Assembly: GCA_903875215.1 (NCBI GenBank)
Contig: CAIQVH010000019.1
Span: 124,001-188,000 of the forward strand
Reading direction: 5' to 3'
DNA length: 64,000 bases
Source of the DNA: an uncultured Anaerolineae bacterium
GTDB taxonomy: Bacteria; Chloroflexota; Anaerolineae; Anaerolineales; Villigracilaceae
The position numbers and the translations under genes were made by a program. Positions 50,887-57,676 of the stretch are shown in pieces; position 1 is the first letter of the stretch, and every line of letters starts with the position of its first letter. The notes under the pieces are model-generated. The model did no database searches. It was given only the letters and a program-made list of their open reading frames with translations, and was not told the origin of the DNA.

Positions 50887-51638
50887 TCTCACCCCGCCAG
50901 CCAGACTCGGTGGAGCGCGCCGCGCTCCCATCGCCGGTGGTGCACGATCCCCTGGTGCGCCCGGTTGTCGCCTATTCCTTGCTGGGATTAAGTATTTTTT
51001 GCTACCTGCTGCAGAGTGGGTCGCAACTCCTGATTCAGTTTGACCTGCCTGCCCTGTTGGGGAGTAAGATCAATGACCTGATCCTGCAAGGCCAGGTTTG
51101 GCGCTTTTTCACGCCGATGCTGCTGCACGGTTCGCTCCTGCACCTCGGCTTTAATATGTATGCCCTGCACATCATCGGTGCGCCGCTCGAGCGCCGCTTT
51201 GGACATGGCCGCTTTCTGTTGCTGTACCTGGCCGGGGCCTTTGCCGGGAACGTCTTCTCCTTCCTGTTCACCGCCGCAACCTCGCTGGGAGCTTCAACCG
51301 CCATCTTTGGCCTGCTTGGCGCCCAGGCGGTCTTCCTGTACCGCCATCGCGAATTGTTCGGCAAACAAGCGCGCGCAGCCCTGCAAAACATCCTGCAAGT
51401 GGCGGCCATCAACTTCCTGATCGGGCTGACGCCCGGCATAGACAACTGGGCCCATCTGGGCGGTCTGCTCGGCGGCCTGCTCTTCACCTGGATCAGCGGC
51501 CCCGTGCTGATCTTGAAGGGCGCTTTTCCGGTTTTTGAAATCGAAGATCAGCGCAATGCCAGCCTCAGCCTGGTGGCGCTGATGACAGTGCTGCTGGTCT
51601 TCGGCGCTCTCGCGGCGACCAAATTCTTCGCGCAGTAA
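50883..51638 (+). CDS. Rhomboid-family intramembrane serine protease
   Basis: A 251-residue membrane protease. The catalytic serine is S138 in [13 protein letters not shown] and the histidine H191 in [11 protein letters not shown]; the conserved HLGFNMYAL (H87, N91) supports the oxyanion site. Six or seven helices are predicted, and [20 protein letters not shown] is typical. ATG overlaps the gmk stop (ATGA). Confidence 0.93.
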   Translation: MISPRQPDSVERAALPSPVVHDPLVRPVVAYSLLGLSIFCYLLQSGSQLLIQFDLPALLGSKINDLILQGQVWRFFTPMLLHGSLLHLGFNMYALHIIGAPLERRFGHGRFLLLYLAGAFAGNVFSFLFTAATSLGASTAIFGLLGAQAVFLYRHRELFGKQARAALQNILQVAAINFLIGLTPGIDNWAHLGGLLGGLLFTWISGPVLILKGAFPVFEIEDQRNASLSLVALMTVLLVFGALAATKFFAQ

Positions 51639-51662
51639 CCCGCTGGAGCCGGATCAGTCATC

Positions 51663-51713
51663 TTGTGATAAATTTCACTATCGAGTAACAAATCTTTTCT
51701 TTTCTGGTATAGT
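51663..51713 (+). promoter_or_regulatory. ugd promoter with TTGTGA-N6-TCACTA site
   Basis: TTGTGATAAATTTCACTA (51663-51680) matches the palindromes near the sulfur-redox genes. GTAACA (51685-51690), 17-base spacer, TATAGT (51708-51713) form the likely promoter; the site centre would lie near -48. Confidence 0.55.
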
Positions 51714-51753
51714 TAATCAATTCTCAAAATCAAACCATCAAACGAGGACGATT

Positions 51754-53046
51754 ATGAAACAAATCTGCGTCATAGGCGTTGGGTATGTCGGACTGGTTAC
51801 CGGCGCCTGCTTCTCCGATCTGGGCAACAAAGTGATTGCCCTGGATGTCAACGAACAACGCGTCGCAAATCTCAAAAAAGGGATCATGCCGATTTACGAG
51901 CCGGGCCTCGAAGAATTGGTGCGACGCAATGTCAAAGCCGGCCGCCTGAGCTTCACCACCGACTATGCCGAAGCGCTCAAAGGCACCGAATTTGCCTTTA
52001 TCGCGGTCGGCACGCCCTCGGGCGTAAACGGTGAAGCCGATTTGCAGTACGTGGCCTCCGCCGCCGAATCCATCGCCCGCAACATGACCGCCCCCCTGAT
52101 CATTATCAACAAATCCACCGTGCCGATCGGCACCGGCGACTGGGTGGCCGATATTGTCAAGCGCGCCCAACCCAGCCCGATGGAATTCGCGGTCGTCTCG
52201 TGCCCTGAATTTCTGCGCGAAGGCTCGGCCATTGGCGATTTCAGCCAGCCGCACCGCACCGTCATCGGCTCCTTTGACCGGGAAGCCGCCAACAAGGTGG
52301 CCCAGCTGCACCTGCCGCTGCGCGCGCCCATTGTGATCACCGACCTGCGCACCGCGGAAATGATCAAATACGCCTCCAACGCCTTTCTGGCGACGAAAAT
52401 CTCATTCATTAACGAAATTGCCGAAATCTGTGAAGCCTTCGGCGCGGATGTCAAGGAAGTCGCCGCCGGCATGGGTTACGACGCCCGCATCGGACGCCAC
52501 TTTTTGGATGCCGGCCTGGGTTGGGGTGGCTCCTGCTTCCCCAAAGACGTCAAAGCCCTGGCCTACATGGCCGAAGAAAAAGGCCTCGACCCGCGCATTC
52601 TCAATACCGTCATGGATGTCAACTATGACCGCCGCAAGGACGTTGTCAAGTGGACGGAAGGCATGGTCGGCTCGTTCAAAGGCAAAACCATCGGCCTGCT
52701 TGGGCTGGCCTTCAAACCCAACACCGATGATATGCGCGACGCCCCCGCCATTGACATTGCCCAGGAACTGACCGCCGCCGGGGCAGCCGTACGCGGCTAC
52801 GACCCGGTCGCCATGCAGGTGGCGCGCGGCATCCTGCCCGCCGTCCAAATGTTTGAAGACCCCTACGAAATGGCGCGCGGCTGTGACGCGCTGATTGTCG
52901 TCACCGAATGGAACGAATTTAAACAACTCGACCTGGAGAAGCTGAAAAGCCTGCTCGCCCACCCCGTGATCATGGATTCCCGCAACATCTACGACCCCGC
53001 CACCCTCAAAGGCATGGGATTCACCTATCGCGCCATCGGCCGCTAG
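51754..53046 (+). CDS. ugd: UDP-glucose 6-dehydrogenase
   Basis: A 430-residue enzyme oxidising UDP-glucose to UDP-glucuronate with two NAD. The Rossmann motif is [24 protein letters not shown]; the catalytic cysteine is C261 in [40 protein letters not shown] and [21 protein letters not shown] are diagnostic. It feeds exopolysaccharide or wall polymer synthesis. ATG 51754 follows GAGG. A 20-bp terminator follows. Confidence 0.95.
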   Translation: MKQICVIGVGYVGLVTGACFSDLGNKVIALDVNEQRVANLKKGIMPIYEPGLEELVRRNVKAGRLSFTTDYAEALKGTEFAFIAVGTPSGVNGEADLQYVASAAESIARNMTAPLIIINKSTVPIGTGDWVADIVKRAQPSPMEFAVVSCPEFLREGSAIGDFSQPHRTVIGSFDREAANKVAQLHLPLRAPIVITDLRTAEMIKYASNAFLATKISFINEIAEICEAFGADVKEVAAGMGYDARIGRHFLDAGLGWGGSCFPKDVKALAYMAEEKGLDPRILNTVMDVNYDRRKDVVKWTEGMVGSFKGKTIGLLGLAFKPNTDDMRDAPAIDIAQELTAAGAAVRGYDPVAMQVARGILPAVQMFEDPYEMARGCDALIVVTEWNEFKQLDLEKLKSLLAHPVIMDSRNIYDPATLKGMGFTYRAIGR

Positions 53047-53056
53047 AGCCAAAACC

Positions 53057-53112
53057 ACCCTCAAAAAACGTCACCGGTCTGGGTTTTTTAGACGGTGACG
53101 TTTTTTGAGGGT
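53057..53112 (+). terminator. 20-bp perfect bidirectional terminator after ugd
   Basis: ACCCTCAAAAAACGTCACCG (53057-53076) is exactly complementary to CGGTGACGTTTTTTGAGGGT (53093-53112) around a 16-base loop. The stem itself contains A6/T6 blocks, so the T-rich side can act as a release tract. Confidence 0.85.
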
Positions 53113-53117
53113 ACAAT
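53089..53117 (+). promoter_or_regulatory. Promoter embedded in the terminator stem
   Basis: TAGACG (53089-53094), 17-base spacer, TACAAT (53112-53117). The spacer is the 3' arm of the ugd terminator and the predicted start (about 53124) is two bases before the methyltransferase ATG. Confidence 0.55.
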
Positions 53118-53125
53118 CAGCCACT

Positions 53126-54034
53126 ATGACCACCACCCCACCCGTCTGCGATTACGAAGGCTCCGACTACCAGACCTCCTTCTGGGAACAGGGCGGCCGC
53201 GCCTATGAAGACCGGGCTGAAGAAATCGCCCTGCGCCGGCTGGTCCCCACCCAGGGCACTCTGCTCCTGGAGCTGGGCGCCGGCGCTGGACGAAATACGC
53301 CTCGCTATCCCGGCTACGAACGCATCGTCCTGCTCGATTACTCGCGCACCCAGCTACAGCAAGCGCGCGCCAAACTGGGCGATTCGCCTCGCTACATCTA
53401 TATCGCCGCCGATATCTACCGCCTGCCCTTTCGCGCGGCCCTGTTCGACGGCGCGACCATGATCCGTACCCTGCACCACATGGCCGACGCACCCGCCGCG
53501 CTGGCCCAGGTGCGCCGCGTGCTGGCACCGGGCGCCACCTTCATCCTGGAATATGCCAACAAGCTCAACGTCAAAGCCATCCTGCGCTACTGGCTGGGAC
53601 GCCAAAACTGGAGCCCATTTAGCCCCGAGCCGGTTGAATTCGTTAAACTAAACTTCGACTTCCACCCCGCCGCCATCCGCCGTTGGCTGGCCGAACTGGG
53701 CTTCATCCCCCAAAAAACCCTGACGGTCTCACACTTCCGCCTTGGCTTGCTCAAACGCTGGCTGCCAGCCGGGTTCCTGGCCGCTCTCGATGGCCTGGCC
53801 CAATTGACCGGCGACTGGTGGCAGATTACCCCCAGCGTCTTTATCAAATCCACCTTGCCGGCTGCCGCCGCGGGAGAGCCCCGGCCCGCCAGCGTGCTGG
53901 ACTGGTTCCAATGCCCTGCCTGCGGCCAGACGCCGCTCCACAGCCAGGACGACGCCCTGCACTGCTCTGGCTGCGGCCAAAACTGGGCCTATCGCGACGG
54001 TATCTACGACTTCCGCGACCCGCTCTCCGCATAA
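53126..54034 (+). CDS. SAM-dependent methyltransferase fused to a Trm112-like zinc ribbon
   Basis: A 302-residue protein. The methyltransferase domain (about 25-230) has LLLELGAGAGRNTPRY as the SAM motif, IVLLDYSRTQLQQAR and ADIYRLPFRAALFDGATMIRTLHHMADAPAALAQVRRVLAPGATFILEYAN. The C-terminus (about 260-300) is a four-cysteine ribbon, CPACGQTPL...CSGCGQNW. The target is unknown. No ribosome site precedes ATG 53126 and the promoter ends just before it, so the mRNA is probably leaderless; an upstream ATG at 53105 lies within the terminator stem. Confidence 0.85.
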   Translation: MTTTPPVCDYEGSDYQTSFWEQGGRAYEDRAEEIALRRLVPTQGTLLLELGAGAGRNTPRYPGYERIVLLDYSRTQLQQARAKLGDSPRYIYIAADIYRLPFRAALFDGATMIRTLHHMADAPAALAQVRRVLAPGATFILEYANKLNVKAILRYWLGRQNWSPFSPEPVEFVKLNFDFHPAAIRRWLAELGFIPQKTLTVSHFRLGLLKRWLPAGFLAALDGLAQLTGDWWQITPSVFIKSTLPAAAAGEPRPASVLDWFQCPACGQTPLHSQDDALHCSGCGQNWAYRDGIYDFRDPLSA

Positions 54035-54101
54035 ACCCTGCCCCACAGTTTAAACCCGGGAATTTTGGGGATGAGAAGCGCTCGCCAGAATCAAATTGGA
54101 G

Positions 54102-54107
54102 TATAAT
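54102..54107 (+). promoter_or_regulatory. Probable -10 element of the AIM24-family gene
   Basis: A TATAAT at 54102-54107 lies 75 bases before the next ATG; no convincing -35 was found at 17 bases, so only the -10 is supported. Confidence 0.4.
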
Positions 54108-54182
54108 TATCTTATTCCATTTCTGGAAATTGCTGGATTTTGCAGCCCCAACCCCGGTTTTTACAAATAAGGAGAGCGTATT

Positions 54183-54860
54183 ATGGAAATTGATGTGCAG
54201 TTCCGACCATCGTATTCACTGGCCGTCGTCAAGCTGACGCCCAACGAGCGTATTCGCGCCGATTCCGGCGCAATGGTCAGTTTTTCGGCCAGCGTCGAGG
54301 TTGAGACCAAGGCTGAAGGTGGTCTGCTCAAGTCTCTTGGCCGGGCCGTGTTGGGCGGCGAGTCGTTTTTTCAGAATTTTTGGAAGGCCGGCCCGGAAGG
54401 TGGTGAAGTGACTCTGGCGCCGGATCTGCCGGGAGATATTGTCCAGATCAACCTGGATGGTGCGCCGCTGATGGTGCAATCGGGTTCGTACCTGGCTTCG
54501 GAGGCCGGGGTTGATCTTTCGACCAAATTCAGCAGCAAGGCGTTCAAGGCTGGCGAAGGGATTTCGATGCTGGAAGCCACCGGGACGGGTAAACTGCTGG
54601 TCTCGTCTTATGGCGCGATCTACGAAAAAACGCTTGGTGCGGGTGAGAAGTATATTGTTGATTCTACCCACCTGGTGGCGTTCAATTCGAGCATGGATGT
54701 GCGCACCCGCACGGTGGGCGGCATGAAATCGACGTTTCTTTCGGGCGAGGGGTTGGTGGTGGAAATGACCGGACCGGGCCGGGTCTTTATCCAGACCCGC
54801 TCGCCGCAGGCGCTGATCAACTGGATCATTCCGCAGGTGCCGCAAAAGAGCAGTTCGTAA
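54183..54860 (+). CDS. AIM24/TIGR00266 family protein
   Basis: A 225-residue beta-rich protein: FRPSYSLAVVKLTPNERIRADSGAMVSFSASVEVETKAEGG, then GESFFQNFWKAGPEGGEVTLAPDLPGDIVQINLDG, and a late GEGLVVEMTGPGRVFIQTRSPQALINWIIPQVP. These are hallmark segments of the TIGR00266/AIM24 family, of unknown biochemical role. ATG 54183 follows AAGGAG. It is a single-gene unit closed by a terminator. Confidence 0.9.
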   Translation: MEIDVQFRPSYSLAVVKLTPNERIRADSGAMVSFSASVEVETKAEGGLLKSLGRAVLGGESFFQNFWKAGPEGGEVTLAPDLPGDIVQINLDGAPLMVQSGSYLASEAGVDLSTKFSSKAFKAGEGISMLEATGTGKLLVSSYGAIYEKTLGAGEKYIVDSTHLVAFNSSMDVRTRTVGGMKSTFLSGEGLVVEMTGPGRVFIQTRSPQALINWIIPQVPQKSSS

Positions 54861-54875
54861 GTTTGATGGATGGGA

Positions 54876-54905
54876 AAGCCCCGGGCGATGAGCCCGGGGC
54901 TTTTG
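54876..54905. terminator. Bidirectional terminator between convergent genes
   Basis: AAAGCCCCGGGC (54876-54887) pairs with GCCCGGGGCTTT (54893-54904), loop GATGA, followed by TTTT. It serves the AIM24 gene and lies next to the end of the minus-strand peptidase. Confidence 0.9.
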
Positions 54906-54907
54906 AT

Positions 54908-56035
54908 TTAATCAATGAGCTGGTAGGCGCGCAGGATACCGGTCAGCGCCTGGCGGGCATCGGCCAGGGCTTTTTGGCGCCAGCGCAGTTCTGTGGGGAA
55001 AAATAATTCGCCAAATTCAGCGCGGATGGCGGCGGCGATGGCTTCGGTTTTGGCGCCGTAGTGGCGCAGCTGGTTTTCCAGGATGGTGGCGCGCAGGCTG
55101 CGAATCAGGGCGGGGAGCGAATCGCCGAAGGTGCCGAACTCGAATCCGCCGGCAAGCAGGTTTTTGCCGGGGAATTCGGCGTCGCGCAGGCGGACGAAAG
55201 TTTCGCACATATCGCCGCTGATGGCGTAGAATTCGCTGGCATCCACTTTTTGGACGCGGGGATAGTTGAAGCGCGCGGCGGCTGCGGCGGAGGAGATCGT
55301 TGGGTCGTTGGAGGGCAGCAGGGCGGTCATTTGGTAGCGCGGGCCGTAGCCGGTGTGTAGATCGATTTGGAGTATGTTTTGGCAGGCGGCCAGCGCACGG
55401 CGGAAGAGGCCGAGCAGTACGGCGGTTTCTTCCTGGCATTCCTGGCCGCCGAAGTAGACTCCGGCCGGGTGGCGGTGCTGTCCGAGCAGGGTGGCGGCCT
55501 GGATGCGGGCCTGGCCGGGGGAGATCAGCCCGCGAATGACTTTGCCGAGGAATCCGAGTGTTGCGAGGGTGAGGTTTCCGACCGGGTGGGCGGGGTTCAG
55601 CAGGGGTAACAGTTCATCGTAGGCGGGGTTGAGGGCGGGGTCGTAGTTGGCGTCGAGAACGAAGTTGCGGTTCAGGTCTACGTTGTTGGGGTTGACGCGG
55701 CAGCGGTTTGCCATGCCCCACGGGTTGATGGTGTGAATCAGGAGCAGGCCGGTGGTTGCGGGGTTGAGGCGCGGGGCGAGTTCCTCCATGAACAGCTTGA
55801 GGATGGCGGAGCCGACGTAGCCTTCGATGCCGTGTTCGGCGGTGGAAATCAGTACGAGGGTTTCGGGGCGGGTGGGCGGGGCCCAGAACCAGTCCAGGCT
55901 CAGGCCGGGGTGGTTTTTTAACGGGTGGGTTTCGAGTTGTGAATCCGGCCATTTTGACTGGAGCAGGCGGGTGTCGCGCAGGAATCTCGCGCGGGATTCT
56001 GCGTAAGAGGCGGGAAAATAATCGTGCGTGTTCAT
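54908..56035 (-). CDS. DUF2817 (M14-like) metallopeptidase-family protein
   Basis: A 375-residue protein. HxxE-type zinc ligands lie in STAEHGIEGYVGSAIL, the arginine/asparagine segment in NRCRVNPNNVDLNRNFVL, and the third ligand histidine probably in ILQIDLHTGYGPR; a late FEFGTFGDSLPALIRS may carry the catalytic glutamate. These are features of the M14-related DUF2817 family. No signal peptide, so cytoplasmic. It starts one base after the YfcC-type carrier gene ends, suggesting uptake of peptides or acylated amino acids followed by hydrolysis. Confidence 0.82.
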   Translation of the reverse strand: MNTHDYFPASYAESRARFLRDTRLLQSKWPDSQLETHPLKNHPGLSLDWFWAPPTRPETLVLISTAEHGIEGYVGSAILKLFMEELAPRLNPATTGLLLIHTINPWGMANRCRVNPNNVDLNRNFVLDANYDPALNPAYDELLPLLNPAHPVGNLTLATLGFLGKVIRGLISPGQARIQAATLLGQHRHPAGVYFGGQECQEETAVLLGLFRRALAACQNILQIDLHTGYGPRYQMTALLPSNDPTISSAAAAARFNYPRVQKVDASEFYAISGDMCETFVRLRDAEFPGKNLLAGGFEFGTFGDSLPALIRSLRATILENQLRHYGAKTEAIAAAIRAEFGELFFPTELRWRQKALADARQALTGILRAYQLID

Positions 56036-56036
56036 T

Positions 56037-57485
56037 CTAAAAAGGCCCGTAATTGGTGGCGACGGCGATGCCGAGGAAGGCGATCGTGGCGAGGATGACC
56101 CAGAACCACAATTTGGCGGTCCAGCGCAGCCATTTGGGGTAGCTGACGACGGTCAGGCCGAGGCAGATGAGCAGCATGGGGTTGGTGGGGTAGGCCAGGT
56201 TGGAGAAGCCGTCGCCGAAGATGTAGGCCAGGACGGCGGTCTGGCGGGTGACGTGGATGATGTCGGCCAGGGGCAGGATGATGGGCATCATCAGGAAGGC
56301 TTTGGCTGAGCCGGAGGCGATGAAGAATTCGATGCCGAGCGCCAGGGCGTAGACGACCAGCGTGGCGGGGAAGGCGCCGAGTTTGGTGAGTGGTTCGGCG
56401 GCGGCGTGCAGGATGGTGTCGGTGATGCCGCCGGTGTCGATGATGTAGCGGATGCTGGCAGCCATCAGGATGAGGGGAACGGAGGGGGCCAGGCCGCCCC
56501 AGCCTTCGAGCAGGCCTTTCCAGACGGTTTTGGCGCCCGCGCCGGAGAGCAGGCCGGCGCCCAGGCCGCCGATGAGGAACAGGATGCCGACGATGGGCAG
56601 GGCGTAATCGGAGATGGCGGGGACGAAGGGCCCGGCCAGCATGGCGGCCAGGATGAGAACCAGGAACAGGCCGAAGAAGCGGATGGCGCGGATTTGCTGG
56701 GGGTTGTTTTCGGTCAGGGAGACGTCCTGGCCTTTGTATTTTTCGCGTTCGGCCTGGTCTTCTTTGTGGATGAGCGAGGCGGATGGGTCACGGTCAATTT
56801 TACGGGCGTAGCTGGTGATGAAGATGGCGAAAATGATGTAAATGGTGATGAAAACGGCGATGTGCAGTCCCACGCCAGAGAAGAGCGGCAGCCCGGCCAG
56901 CTGCTGCGAGACGCCGAGGGTGTAGGGGTTGGAGATGGCGGCCGAGAAGCCCATGTTGGTGGCCAGGATGGACATGCCCAGGCCGACGAGCGCATCCCAG
57001 CCCAGGGAGTAGGAGAGCGCGATCATGACCGGGACGAGCAGAACGACTTCCTCCAGTGTGCCAAGCGTGGCGCCGAGGAACATGAAGGCCAGCGAGACCA
57101 TCAGGAGCAGCAGGTATTTGCGGGCGCGGAAGCGCCGCACGATGCCGCCGATGAAGGCGCGGATGGTGCCGGTTTTATCGAGCACGGCGAAGGAGCCGCC
57201 GGCGAAAAATAAAACAAGGATGATGACGATGACGATCAGGCCGCTGGAGCTGCCCAGCACTTCGATGGGGGCAACGAACCAGCGCCAGACAGGGTAATCG
57301 GGGCGCGGAATGTATTGAAAGGAGGCCGGGTCAATCGTCTGGCGGCCGTCAATTTCGAGGTGGGTGTACTGTCCGGCGGGGACGACCAGCGTCAGTATTC
57401 CGGCGACCATCATCAGGGTGAAGAGAATGGCGATGGACTGGATGAAAGCGCGCACGCCAATTTGGGCACCAGCTTTTTGTTCCAT
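56037..57485 (-). CDS. YfcC/DcuC-like anaerobic C4-dicarboxylate or amino-acid carrier
   Basis: A 482-residue polytopic protein with 12 or more helices; ISNPYTLGVSQQLAGLPLFSG, LGTLEEVVLLVPVMIALSYSLGWDALVGLGMSILATNMGFSAA, FFIASGSAKAFLMMPIILPLADIIHVTRQTAVLAYIFGDGFSNL and PTNPMLLICLGLTVVSYPKWLRWTAKL mark the YfcC family. Such carriers move basic amino acids, peptides or dicarboxylates. It is followed by the peptidase gene in the same operon. Substrate is not certain. Confidence 0.85.
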   Translation of the reverse strand: MEQKAGAQIGVRAFIQSIAILFTLMMVAGILTLVVPAGQYTHLEIDGRQTIDPASFQYIPRPDYPVWRWFVAPIEVLGSSSGLIVIVIILVLFFAGGSFAVLDKTGTIRAFIGGIVRRFRARKYLLLLMVSLAFMFLGATLGTLEEVVLLVPVMIALSYSLGWDALVGLGMSILATNMGFSAAISNPYTLGVSQQLAGLPLFSGVGLHIAVFITIYIIFAIFITSYARKIDRDPSASLIHKEDQAEREKYKGQDVSLTENNPQQIRAIRFFGLFLVLILAAMLAGPFVPAISDYALPIVGILFLIGGLGAGLLSGAGAKTVWKGLLEGWGGLAPSVPLILMAASIRYIIDTGGITDTILHAAAEPLTKLGAFPATLVVYALALGIEFFIASGSAKAFLMMPIILPLADIIHVTRQTAVLAYIFGDGFSNLAYPTNPMLLICLGLTVVSYPKWLRWTAKLWFWVILATIAFLGIAVATNYGPF

Positions 57486-57613
57486 GGGGGGCTCCTGTCA
57501 GTGAGTGGGCGAATGGGGAGTAGATTGTGATCTTGCCAGGTGGAGATGATGAATTATAGTCCCAATCGGTGGCGGCAAAGGGCAACCGCTCAAGTATAAA
57601 TCGCTGTGCTGGG

Positions 57614-57646
57614 AGAAATAAAACCCCCGCCCTGAGCGGGGCGGGG
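57614..57646 (-). terminator. Intrinsic terminator of valS
   Basis: On the minus strand CCCCCGCCC (57646-57638), loop, GGGCGGGGG (57631-57623), followed by TTTTATTT (57622-57615). It lies about 30 bases beyond the valS stop. Confidence 0.9.
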
Positions 57647-57676
57647 GCAAAACGGGCCAGACTGACAGCGGAGTCG

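Noticed and set aside
56406-57212. Gln/Asp/Gly-rich plus-strand frame opposite the YfcC carrier
   Set aside because: Antisense image of membrane helices.
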